A stretch of 64,000 bases of DNA, from positions 52,277,001-52,341,000 of the forward strand of contig NC_134371.1 in NCBI RefSeq assembly GCF_035582795.1. The letters run 5' to 3'. This DNA is from Mycteria americana. Taxonomy: Eukaryota; Chordata; Aves; Ciconiiformes; Ciconiidae. A program made the position numbers and the translations under genes. Under the pieces are notes generated by a model, which saw nothing but the letters and a program-made list of their open reading frames with translations, did no database searches and was not told the origin of the DNA. Every line of letters begins with the position of its first letter. Positions within the stretch are counted from its first letter, which is position 1. Shown piece after piece: positions 32,789 to 45,400 of the stretch.

Positions 32789-32944
32789 ATGGCGGCGAGC
32801 AGGCTGGCAGGGGGAGTTTCTGCAGGAAGGCCTGTCGGCAGCACGCGGCTGCGCTCCTCGTGCTCCTGCCTGGGCGTCGGGTCGCGGCTTGCCGAAGGGG
32901 GAAGGTTCCAGCTCAGCCTCCCACAGCGCAGGCATTTTAAGTGA
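32789..32944 (+). CDS. Candidate small ORF upstream of GTF2B (51 codons)
   Basis: An ATG in strong Kozak context (GGCACCATGG) opens 51 codons ending TGA. It begins MAASRLAGGV and is Arg/Ser-rich with almost no acidic residues, like a mitochondrial presequence. It sits about 540 bp before the GTF2B TATA box inside the CpG island. No family is recognised and there is no evidence that it is transcribed. Random GC-rich sequence often yields such frames. Confidence 0.2.
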   Translation: MAASRLAGGVSAGRPVGSTRLRSSCSCLGVGSRLAEGGRFQLSLPQRRHFK

Positions 32945-33326
32945 CAAGGGCTTTCTGAGCCCACAGCCCCAAGGTAGCCAGCATTCGCCTGATTTATTAG
33001 AACAACATTGTGGTCCCTAAGCCGCCCGCGGTGCCAGGGGGCCCAGGCCGCAGGCTGGCTCCCTGCTCGTGCTTGCCCTCGCCATTCCCCTGGGTATCCA
33101 AGCCCTGCCCGTAAGCAGGCCGGGCAGGCCCGGGCCTTCAGCGGCGCAGGGGGCGCAGCGCCGGCCGCTCCGGAAACGCCCGGCTGTGGCAAACAAACAG
33201 CCCTGCCTGCACGCAGGCCGTAAAGGGAGGGCGGGGCCTGCCCGCGCCCGCCTGCGGCGTCGCGTCCGCTTGTCCCTTCGCGCGGCCCGTAGCGAGCGCT
33301 CGGCGGGCCCCGCCCACCGCTGTCGG

Positions 33327-33333
33327 TATATAA
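33327..33333 (+). promoter_or_regulatory. GTF2B: TATA box of GTF2B
   Basis: TATATAA lies 64 bases before the GTF2B ATG, with a GC box (CCCCGCCC, near 33308-33315) upstream. A start site about 30 bp downstream would fall near 33357-33360 at CTGACTTC and leave a 5'UTR of only about 30 nt. I see no good match to the upstream or downstream TFIIB recognition elements flanking it. Confidence 0.7.
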
Positions 33334-33390
33334 GGGAGAACGTCGCCTGGCCGCCTGACTTCACACAGGCGCTGCGGCAGGAGGGGCAAG

Positions 33391-33407
33391 ATGGCGTCCA
33401 CGAGCCG
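33391..33407 (+). CDS. GTF2B: GTF2B coding exon 1
   Basis: A 17-nt coding part, ATG to the first two bases of codon 6 (MASTS plus part of Arg), then the donor GTACGG at 33408. The start sits in a GGCAAGATGG context. Confidence 0.93.
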
Positions 33408-36400
33408 GTACGGGAGGCCGGCCTGGGCGCTCGGAGGGGCCCGTGCGGAGGAGGGCCGCGAGGGAGGAGGCGGGGGGGGGCTCCGCCATCTCTCCCTGTC
33501 CGCGACACGGGAGAAGATGGCCGCGTTGCCCCTGCTGCCAGCTGGGGAGGAACCGGTGGCCGTCGCCGCCCTTGCCCGGCCCCGGTGTCCCCGGCTCGGG
33601 GCGGCTCTCTCGGTTCGCGGCGCAGCCGGCCCCTCTCCGGTTTCCCGTGTCTCAGGGCCGCCCCGTGTGCGGCTCCCGGGGTGGCAGGAGGCCAGGGAGG
33701 GCCGCGGAGGGCCGGGCCTCCCTGGGTTTCTCCGTGTGGGCCGGACGAGCGGCCTCTGAGGGGCCGCCCGCGGCCGGAGATCGGGGCTGCCGGGGGGGCT
33801 GAGCTCGCCGCCTCGCTTCTTCGTGTCGTTGTTAATCGGTAGCGCTCCGAGAGGAAGTGAGCGTTTTAGGGGATTTCTGGCGGTTTGTGACTTGACTGCG
33901 GGGCCCCTCGTTCGCGTGAGCTCGGTATTATCGGCCCTTGTGATTGAGCCCTTTTTCCTGTAGGGCCAAGCTCTTGCCTCGGCAGCGCTTTATCGTCGTG
34001 CCGCTGAGCGGGGCTCTAGCAGCGGGAGGGTTGCTCTCCGCCCGGGGTGTTGCGTGCCGTAAGGCCGTCGGGCGGGTGTCGAGCGCCTTCCTCCGTGTCC
34101 CGCGGGTGGGCACCGCCTGGGCGCGGAGCCCCCGGTGCCGCCGGCCGCCGCTCACGCTCAGCACCGCCTCTGAGCCGAGGTGGCAGCTCCCTGGCTTGGC
34201 TCCAGGTTATCGGGTCCTGAAAACAGCTTTTAGGTTCCCACCCTAAATCCGTACCGGCACTAGTCAGTGGCTAAACGGGTCTCGGGCTCTGAATTAGTCT
34301 TTTTTCCCTGGAGATGTATCGAGGCTTTCTTTCGAGTCAGGAATGAAGGAAAGCCCATGGAGCGGACTGTGGGGTGACTCTATTACTCCTGCTAAACCTG
34401 TCCTAGGATGTAGGGACTGCTTCCTACTAGCCTTATTGCAACTCAGGAGCTATTTGCTGAGATGGACCTTTACACACGTGCCATGCATTTTTCCTTCAGT
34501 ATAGCTGAAGGAAATCGAACCTGTATGTTGCAAGGAGTACGGTATTTATGTCTAGATAAATGAGTTAAAATTGGGATAGGAAGACTAATTTTTACAATGT
34601 TTTGTGAAGGTAAAGTCTGAAACAAAACACTGTTAGTATTCTTTCAGGCTTCTGGATTGTTTTTATTTTTTCTTTTGCTTAGTGTGTCACTAGCCTTTTG
34701 CGTAATGTCAAATGTCAGATGATTGCACATGCTTTGTCAACAGTTTTGTCTTGTCATATGAAACTACTGGCTGGGAATAGTGAGAAGGAAAGTAGTTTAA
34801 AAAGCTTTTATGTAGTATTTTGAACATAATTTACATCTGAAGATCTTGCGCGTACATGTTCTTTCTGGAGGCTTTAATATTAATAGCGATGTTGATTCTC
34901 ATTTTTGCTTTCAAGTCTTAGATGTTTTTCTGAACAGTCACTGGATTAATATATTTGGGGTTTTTTTTGTACTTTTGACTCAGAAATATCTAAAAAGTAA
35001 AAATTAAGATGGAATATATAGCTTAGGCTGAAATAATGGACTAGTGGGAAAGGAAGGAACTTGGGTTAATTTAACTTTTAATAGGATATTTTCTACAATT
35101 GAAGGGATTAGAAGTTATTTTTTTGGCACAATCAGATTGAGGTTGGTGGGTACTCATGACAAATTTTTTGAGATCAACTTCTGTACTCTCTGCTTTTTAG
35201 CTCAAGTAAAATGGCCTTGTTTGAATATACAGACCCCAATTGTAAATCTTTATTATTCCAATTTTGAAATGGGCAGTTTTAACAGAATTGCTGAAAAGTC
35301 ACTAGTAGCTTGAATGAAGTATTTACTTTTAAAACGTTTGGTTAGAAGGAATGGGTTATTACTCTAGTCAGTAACTAAAAGCTGTTGTGTTACATAGTGC
35401 TAATGCTTTATAAGAAATTTTTTATATCTGCTGTAATTCTTGAAGATGCGTGGATGTGAAAGAGGCAGATCCCTGTTATCAGAAGCAGTTGTCACATAAT
35501 CCCCTTCATGATCTGATCATGAGATCTCACAATTAATTAATGAGTTGCTTAATTTAAAATGGGACTTTTTCTTCAAATACTTGAAAATACTAAAACAGTG
35601 GTAGAATCTAAAAATATATGTTGTGTGTGCACTGCTTTCCTGAATTAAGGACTTGAGAAGATTAGAATGAGTGAGAACGCTCATTTGGAATTAAGCAATC
35701 GCCACTGACTTCTTGGGGAACTTAATTTAGTGATAGGCTACAAGTTAGACTACACTTAATCAATTCTGTTATTTAGATTTTTGATGTTTTAATTTGAAGT
35801 ATTTTTGGTACAAGATACATCACAGAAAATTTGGAATTTAAGATGACCTGAAGTCTTGATTGTCAAATGTAGTGTTACAGCATTTAAATAAAAGGTGGAA
35901 TTCAGGTGTTTAGGTTAGTATTCTGTCATTCAAATCACTGTAAATTCTGTACTATTAAAGTGTTCTTTTCAGTAAGGAACTCTTATACTTTTTGGATATG
36001 CAGCCTGCTTGATTAAAAGTAATTAATACTTCTGATTTTTTTTTCTTAGTTTGGATGTACTTCCGAGAGTGACTTGCCCAAATCATCCAGATTCCATTTT
36101 AGTAGAGGATTACAGAGCTGGTGATATGATTTGTTCTGAGTGTGGGCTAGTAGTAGGTAAGTAGCTATTCATATTTTTATGAATTACCATATAACTTAAA
36201 TTGTGCCTGTAGATTTGTTTTCCCACAAAACCGGTATATGATAATTCGAGTATTAAAAGACCTATTCTTGATGCCTGTTCTGTTGGCTAAAAGCTTACTG
36301 TTTTGAATCGTCTGTCTTCTGGTAACTTCTTGCACTGTGAAAAGAATCAACCTCTCCTTTAAAGATTGAAAATTCAAAATATGTTGTAATATTGAATTGG

Positions 36401-39400
36401 AATATTATGCTGTCTAGTCCAGTATTCTGTCTTTAATCATGACTGTTGTTTCAGCCAGGAAAGTATAAGAAATGTAATAAAAGCTCTTTGTTAAATAACT
36501 TGCTTACAAAAAAAAAAAAAAAATCTCAGTTTCCCATTACTTAGAGGTTATCTTCTGCCCTGAAGGATTTCTCTTTATATCCTTGCCAGCACCTGTTTTT
36601 GTTAATTACTTCTCCTAAGGCTTTTAATACTATCCAAAGTAAATATCCAGTTTTTCCTCTGGAATTTTGCTGAGCTCTTTTACTCAGTTCATGTGGCAGC
36701 AACTTCCACAGGCTAAACTGTATTTCTAAGTAAAATGAAAGGCCTTTTAGGCATTGTCTTTGTTTGATGAGAGAGAGGGAGAGAATATCATGTTGTCATA
36801 GAACATGCTGTATATTCATTTTTATGTATTTTTTCTAGGATTAGCATCTTACTGTGCATCTTATTGTCTTTATTCTTTTTGCATGGGAAACTTTTCATGC
36901 TCATGTTGTGATCATTCTTTAAAACTCATTTGTTTTTATTACATTTTTTTAGACATGCCATGACCAAAAGAAAATCCTCTGTTTTGAGGGTGCACGTTCA
37001 AGTGATTCATTCAGTGGTGCTGAATATTTCGGATGGTTTTATATCCCTCTCTCCTAGACTATGGTGATTTTGTTTTTGCTTGTCTTGCACTGAATTAAAA
37101 ATTTTCCTACAGCTGTTAGCGTAAAGCTAAAGGTTTAATAAGTTGCAGAAAAAGAAAGTAGTACTAATTTAGCCAGGTGACTAAAATATGTGTATCTTCT
37201 TTATGCAAAAAGCAAACTTCCACATAGCTTATTAAAGTAAATGTTAAAATATTTAAACTTGAGTACCAGTTTCCTTTAAAATTATGAAACCATTTAAAAG
37301 GCTCGGGGGAGGATTGTTACTTGCCTTGTTAAAAGAAGGGCTGGTTTAAATTGTATAAAGTCTGATAAAGATAAATAAATCATAATAAATTTGCTGGTTA
37401 AAAATTCAAATGTCCACAGCAATATTTCCTGTTGAAATGTGGTAACAGACTTGTAAGTTATTGCTTAAAAATAGTTTGGTCCATGTTCAGCTCTTTGCGT
37501 GGCTGCCATAGAAGTTGAACCAAAGTTTAGAAAAGCCCATTTTGATCAGTTGATAGCTTTTAAGATAATTCTGGCTTTAGAAGAAGAGGGAAAGGTTTTA
37601 CTTGATACGTTTCATTTTTAGGAACTTGGGAGTTTATCAGAAATCTCACTTCATGTACCTTCTGTTATCTAGTCACAAGGTATTATTGCTTTAGAGACTT
37701 ACTCTCTGGTCTCTTCTGAATCAATAGCATTGGAAATTTCTTTAGTTCAAGTTATCAGCATTTTTGATGAGCAGAATAATTAGAGTATTAATACAAACTT
37801 TTGCTGAGTTGAATTTTTAAAATGAGTTTAAAATGGTCTTAGTCCTCTTCACAGCCAACATTGCTGGTAGGGTAAAAAGTCTTTTTTTTCTTTAAGCATG
37901 CAGTGTTTTTTAAGTAGGCCTTTCTATGGATTTATCACTAAAAGGCTTTAACATTTACTTTCGTTGTGCTGATTGTTCTCATTCTGTCTTGCCTTGCCTT
38001 CATTCAGCAATTTAGTTTACCTGTACATGTCCAATTCATTAGCTAGGGTATCTAGTAGCTAATTTGGAAAACCAATTAAGTCAGATGAAGATAAATAATT
38101 GAAGAGCGCATGACCAAACAGAAGTGTGAACATTCAACATTTTCTCTTCTGGTCTGGTAAGAAATTTAGAGGAGGAGAAAACCAGATCCAGTTTTTGATG
38201 CCTGTTTTCTGGAGATGCATGTGAAGTAGGGATGTTTTAAAGGAGTGAAGACAAAATTTTGTTTCCAAATGAGAAAAGTTTTATGTATTTGTTGCAGATT
38301 TCATGATGCATGTTCCCCTTAAGAGAGTAGTGATTTAATTTCCTGTTCTTACATAGAAAAGTTGTGGATTTGTGTTTCAAGGCTTACATAGGTAATGATG
38401 TGTAGCTGATGTGAACAGGGCCCACTAAGAATATGTTTTGAGGTGGTCTGAAAGCTAGTGAGATGTTTATCACTGAAGGGGATCAATTAGAACAGTTAAA
38501 AACCCCAAAAGACTCAATATACTCTGTAGCCAAAGAAGTGTTACAGGTTTATTTAAAAATATTGTGATTTTGGTGTCTGCAGGGCACTGCTGGTGTATGT
38601 GGGGCAGAATGGTAAATGCTGAATTTGTGCATTTATTTCACTGTTGTAAAGTACATAGTGATGTGACTTGCCTGATGCTCTTTTTTTAAGCTTATTTTTT
38701 TAGTACAATTTGGCTGAAATCAGAGCAAAGAGTCTTTGACTAAACTAAGTGTATTTTTGCTTGATGTATTTCTTGCTTTCTATGGCAGAGTACTAAAGTT
38801 TCACATTTGTGGAAAAAGTGTGAGTTTATTAAATGTGAAACTGTGTCATAGGATATAATAGCTGGTGCATAGATAATTTTCAGGTTTTGTAATCAATCTT
38901 CTTGGAATATGAGATGAAATCAGTATTATTAGTATTACGACTGAGGTTGCATTTATCAGGTCTGTAGCTGAAAGGGTGAAGCAATGGAAAAGTTTGGGGG
39001 AGTAGGAGGCTAGGAGAAGGAGGAGCTGATTTCTTTCACAGTTGAATACCATGTCTTAGGCAGAGCTCTATGGTGGAAGTACTGCTTTTTAAAGGGATTT
39101 GTGAGAAAGTTTGTTTTTGTTTTTTTTTTTTTTTTTTTTTAAATCAAAGTTGTTTTGTACTCATAGGTGGTGTTCTTAATAAGATTGAATTGTTAAGTTA
39201 AATCTAGTATGCTGCTTTTTCTTTGCACAGCATTTTTCACTTGTTCTAAATAAACTGTGCTGTTTTGCTGGGCAGTGTTACAACAATTACATCTTGTAAT
39301 GTCAGTATGACTGAAGCTGGTGGCTGTTGTTTTATTATTGCTTCAAAATGGAGCTTCAGTCTACTGAAAACTCTCATCTGCCTTTTCACTGTTACGTTTC

Positions 39401-42400
39401 CTGGGTTAGCTTGTGTTCCATCTTTTCATGATAACTGTTTCCAACTTGGTAACTTTTCCTCTTGCTAATTGCCTGTTGCATGACAGGCAGTGGGAGACCT
39501 AAATTGCAATTTTCCATGGAATTTTGGTATTAATCTGGCTTGACATGCATCTGAAACTTTACAAGTCTATGTCCAAGTTTATCTGCTGTCATAAGTCTTG
39601 TGTTTTATTATACATACTTTTCTCAAATCATTCTAGGTTATATGGTATGGTAAGTGTTCACATGCTGGCTTGAGAATTCGTGAACAGAGTTCTTAGGGTT
39701 TGGAGAAGTAGTTACTTCTGTGTTCATTTAAAACATTGACCATATCTCATTCTTCAGAGAGACTTGGTGGGGGGAGAAGAGCAGAAGGCTAGTAAATTTT
39801 GTTCAAGAGCAGAAGGCTAGTAAATCCTCCTTCTTGACAGGTAAATATTTTGCTTACTACCTTTTAGGCAGTAAAAAAGGCTGGAAGTCAGCTGATATGC
39901 CAGAAGGGGCTGAAGAAAGCAGAATCGAAGTGGAATACAAAGCACTGAATTTTCTTGAGGTAGCAAGTTGGTGAGATGAATTTCAGAGGGGCATAAGAAT
40001 GACTCTAGTGGCATGTACAGCTGTGTAGCATCTTAGCTAGGTAGGAATACCTTTCTGATCTAAGATTTTCCTTAAACTTCTGTATAGTTTCATTAATGTT
40101 CTTAGTTTGCAGGAGCTGGAGCAGTGAGGAGTTTATTTTCAGCATTTAGTAAGTGGTTTTCTCTAACTGGTTAGTTCTGTCTGACACGTATCAACTTGTT
40201 AAAGCTTTGAATCAGATTATGACCTATATTCAGATATTTATTCCACGTTCTATGTATGCCCCAAGTGTTCAGTTCAAGAATTTTTGGGAAAAATGCTCAA
40301 TAGCTTGTGGTCAGCAGTAAGGCTGTTACAAAATTCTGTCAGAATATCTGGTTGGCTAATTCTTCTGAAAAGTTTGAGATCTAAATGGTGCATCTTAAAT
40401 TCAGGTATAGACCTATGAAGAATAGGTAAGGCTTAACTATACTGCAGATATTTTTTTTTTTTTTTTTTCTCTACGATATAACGAACAAGTAGGAAGGGGT
40501 TTCACAATTGCCTCTCTGCTGGCCAGTCCATTACTCAGGATGTCTGTAATTAGGGATAAGATTGATTGCGTCTATACATAGATGCTTGTTTTCTGAAAAC
40601 CAAAGAAACTTCCCCCTCCCTCCCCCCCCAGCTGTTGGTGGTATCCTGTAAGTGGAGAAGGTGCTTAAGTACTTCTGACTTGGGTCCAGTAGAGGGCAGT
40701 TATGCAGTTACATCTATTCTAGTATCTTCATACCTCCAAATGGCGAAAAATGTTTTCATATTTGGGTGTGTGTTCATGGTAGATATGGATGTGTATTAGT
40801 ACCTTATATCTGGTTACTGCTTCTGCACTTGGTGTTCAGAGCACTAAAAAGTGTATGACAAAAGTTAGTCCTTGCAAAGAAAACTGCATCCACAGGAAAG
40901 GTAATTATAAAGGATGCTGATACTTAAAGAAATTCTGAATAGTTGACTCTTGCATGAGCATTCATGGATGCTTGATTTACATAGGGAATTTGTAATATGA
41001 AGAAAGCCATTTGCTAGCCTTTTCCAGTCAGCATTTCAAATAGTCTGTGTTTTAAGTCTAACCCATTTCAGCTTTAAAGGCAAGGGTGATGGTTCTAGCT
41101 GTTTCAGCAATAATGCTTGTAACAGTGGATACTTAGACTTTAGATGTCAAAAGTTGGCATCTTTTGTCAGGCTGTGTAGTAAGCGCCACTCTTAGCATGA
41201 TACTGCCTGGATATTTTCTAGTTAGTGGGTTTTAGGCTGGGAACCAAAGATGTTTGAGAGCCACTATGAAGAATGCTTCCATTAGTTGAAGTACTAGTTT
41301 ATCTGGTAGAATAACAGTAATATTTTGAATCATCCTGTTTAGGGATTTTTTTTTTTTTTTTTTACTTGCTTTCTTATCAGATTGGCAAAGTGATTTAGGG
41401 AAATAAGGGCTAGAAATGATCTGAACTCCTCTGATGGAAGAAGAGTCCAAAGCCTCTTATTTTTGTGATACAGTGTAGATCAGGCACAACATTTTTTCAT
41501 TGAGATTCTGTAGTTTGGAGCATCCTTCACAAGTACTTGAGCTGTTTGAATTCTAAAGGCCACAAGTCCTGGAGAGGTGTAACTTCAACTGACCATACTT
41601 GTCCACCAGGTTGTTTAATGTTTCTACTCTCATTGGCTTCCTCCAAAATTGTTACAAGTTGATGGCTTAGGAAGCCTGGAATTCCTTTTAAATTTGTCAT
41701 TACTTTGATATGCAGGAGCTGCTAAACCTTTGTTGTTGTAACAGTCATTTGCCTACAGTGCTGTACTGTCCATTTCAGTCTATAGTTGCCTATAGGTACT
41801 GGTAGGATGTTGTTGATGTCTGGAAACTAGTCAAAGTAGTCTGTGGTTCTTTTTTTGGGGTATGTGCTTTTGGTGTTCCACAGCCCCCCTCCCAACATCT
41901 CAAAGCCTGCTCTGGTTCTGTTTGTTTTTTTCAGCTGAGTCTTGTGAGTAGGCTGGTGTTGCTGGTGGTGATGATGCATTTGTGGTGTTTACAATTTATT
42001 GAAAACAAGATAACTTTTTGCAGCGAATATTGCTATCTTACAAAAGGCTGGAAGTTTTGTAGGAAAAAGCTATGACTGTAAAATTGTGGAGGTTTTTTTT
42101 CCCCAAGTTTATTCTTTGGTAACATTTAATGCATCTGGTCTTAAATAGAAGTTCTAAAGCTGAAAACTGGAAAAAAAAAAGTTTATATTTTAGAAGGTAT
42201 AAAGTTGAGTACTACTGTATGGGGCAGTGTGTAAACTAATAACTAGCATGTGGTGGAGTAGATATCTGGAGTACTGTGTCTGACCCTGGGCTTCTCAGTA
42301 CAAGAAAGATAGAGACTTGCTGGAGCAAGTGCAGCAGGAGGTTGCAGAAGTGATTTAGAGGCTGGAGCATCTTCCATACGAGGAGAGGCTGAGAACTGAG

Positions 42401-45400
42401 ACTGTTAGCCTGGAAAAGAGAAGGCTCAGTTCATCCTGGTTCTGTGCAGTTACATGTCTTCACGATTCTCCTCAGCTTGTAGTCTGCTAGGTTTTTCATT
42501 GTAGTTTGTCTCAGCACCTCATTACTCTGGTTAATAAGGAGTTGAGTGAAATTAATTGTAACTCTCTCTCTCTCTCTCTCTCTTAATTTTGTGTTGTAAA
42601 ATGCTTTTAATTAGAAGTATAATATATGTGCTCACTAGATGGCAGCAGATTCCTTAACTGTAAGAATGAAACATTCTGTAGAAACAGTAGGTATTTTGGT
42701 ACTTTAAAGTGCAAATAATCTTTAATACCATATTTATGTTAAGATTAAAATATTAGTTAATAATATGTAGAACTTGGTGCAATGTACAGCTAACATTAGA
42801 GCTTCTCTGAAAACGACTTAAGAACATACCTTCTCAGAACTGTTTCAAGACTGGATATGGAAGATAACATTACTTGAGGCTTGAATTTCATCCTATTTCT
42901 TATTTTGATTAAACTTCTTCAATTTGAAGCTATATTGTCTTCATATAACAGATAATACAAAATGCAGAAAGAGAATAAAATACATGTGTAGTATGAGTTA
43001 TTGCAAGTGGAGTGCCACATTAAAATAGCTGGTGATATTTCTCTCTAAATATGTAATTGCAAATTCAGGGCTTGTTGAGAGAAAATATTTTCCTTTGAGA
43101 AATCAGTTTCTATTTTTTGGGGGGGAGTAAACATACAGAATTTGTAATGTGCAGACACTTTAAACTAATTTTTAAAAACTGTTCAAAACTATATTTTAAT
43201 TTTTGATACTGACCTGAGTTTACTCTTGCATTTCTGTAGCGCATGCTCTTTGCATTTGGCAGTTGTGAAGAAAAGTAACCCTGGTCTGAGGTTTTCCGTT
43301 CTGAATAACAGTTCTGCATTTTACTAAATGAGCTTTTCAGATGGTGGGTAACCTGAGTCAGTGAAGATTGCAGTGTGTATTTCCACTAGAGCCTGTGTGT
43401 TAGTCTATTAGACTGTATTTTAAAGAGTAACTGAATACTGGAAGAATGGTTTACAAAATGAAATGGGGCAATAGAGGAAAAACTCAAAGATGCTTCAGGA
43501 TATCAGTCTGGAGATGGGTTCCACAAAGATTTGGTCCTGTAAACTGTGGGTTTTTTGTATGTACTTCAGAGGAGGAAGCTGAGGAGGTGAACTCATCTGT
43601 TCGATGAAAATTAAATAAAGGAGTGTCTAATGTAACCATATCTAGTGAAGCTTATTTTTGTTCAAAAGGACTGCATCAAAAGGAAGTAGTGAAGGGAATA
43701 TGCAGCCACTCCCATACTTATCACAGCTCGATACTGTTGCCAAAACCAATATAATAATGATGTGAGAAAGCAGAGACGATTTTATAAGGTACTTACTGAG
43801 ACCTTTTGCTACTCTGTTGTTTGACTGTCAGACTCATTTTCCAGGTCCTTCAGGAAAGCCAATCAGTAGTGTAAGACCAGCAAATTCAGTTTAGGACTTG
43901 AAATGTTAACTCAGGACTGGTCTTCAAGGCTGATTCCTTACCCTGCTTTTTGTAAGACTGACTTCAGTATTTTAAGGTTTTGTTTTGATCACTTAGGGTG
44001 GGGCTTAATTGCATCTGTACTAACATCACAGTTCCAAAGTTGTGTTTTATGTTTTGAAGAGTTAAAAATAATAAATGCCATGCTTTTTTTTTTTTTGGTG
44101 TATATAGAATGGGATAATTAGCTGCTTGTAGCTGAGTGTGTTTTCCATCTATGGCAACCTTTTGGCCTATTTGTTCTATTTTCGTTAATATTTCTGGCTT
44201 GTCACACTTTTACAGAAGCCTTCTGAAAGGTAGAATGCACTTCCTAGGATCTCTGTATAGTTTAAATAAGACACTGAGAGTATACAGAAAAACTTTTCTT
44301 CTGCAATAGCAGATCTCTTGACAAAGTAAAGGTATTTGCATACTGCATCTTAATTACACAAATGCTTTATATTCAGTGATTTGTTCTACTTAATCTTTTC
44401 TCACTCTGAAATAGTAGTCTCAATCCTCTGTTTGTAATATGTTTGCCAAAGCAGGCAGTGATATAACACTTTTTTGTTAGAGCAGGAATGGTTCATAACT
44501 CACAAGAGGCAGATCCCTGAGTGAGTCATTTAGGTCATTCCCACTTGTGTGGAAAAAATATTACATCATTGCCCTGTACTCAGTGTTCTATTTATACCAT
44601 GCCAGAATTTAAGTACATTTTGCTTTTTTTAGATGCTGTAAACAGTATTGGGGGGTTGTGTTAAAGCAGAGTTACTGCTAGGCCATAGAAGGAGCATTAC
44701 TGAATCAAATATTTACAGAGTCCAGGAGCTAGAGGAGCATGCTGTCTGCTAATTTAAGCTTGCAAGACGGGGAGACCTTTGTAGCAGAAAGAGTGGATCT
44801 GTGCCTTCTTTTAGGCTGCTATATTCTTAACCTTCTAGTATTTGATTATTTTTTTTTTCTCCCCTGCTTGGTTTTCATTAGAGCAGTAAATAAAGGTGGA
44901 GCATAGTTGTGAGCATGTCTGACAAATATTGGTGAGAACACTTCTAACCTAAATTGATTCTTTTTGGTTGTGGTGATTTCTTATGGTTCATTTACAGCTT
45001 CCAATTTCAGGCATATTCCGTGCATAATTTTATGTTAAGAATAAAGTTCCTCATTCAGAATAGATTTCCCCACACACAAGTAATTGTGCAGTAGCACCAC
45101 ACTGTCCATTGCTCCTGTATTTTCTCCAGCTTCATACCTTATATTACCCATTGTTTGGAGAGTGCTTTTGTCTGTCTGCTTATGTTTTCACCAGGTTAAA
45201 TCAGCCTCTCTGGTTTCATACTAAGGCTTCCATACCGGAAATTTTTCTTGCAGTCAATGCTACTTATTTTTTGCAGACATTTCTTTCACAACACAAAACA
45301 CTGAAAGGTAGTGAATTTTTCTTCAGATTTAGCAAAGCAGGGTGATAATTATATTGAAATTTCTTCTCGTGTCCTACACAGAGCTGTAATCTGCTTTACT

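Larger units (their letters stand above)
32690..34260 (+). promoter_or_regulatory. GTF2B: CpG-island promoter of GTF2B
   Basis: Dense CpG and high GC from about 32690 to 34260, spanning exon 1 and the start of intron 1. GC boxes such as CCCCGCCC lie just upstream of the TATA box. Long open frames on both strands across this block are composition artefacts. Confidence 0.85.

Noticed and set aside
32319-33842. Open frames of 100-257 codons around the GTF2B promoter on both strands
   Set aside because: Same GC-composition artefact; the real coding sequence here is only the 17-nt first exon of GTF2B at 33391-33407.
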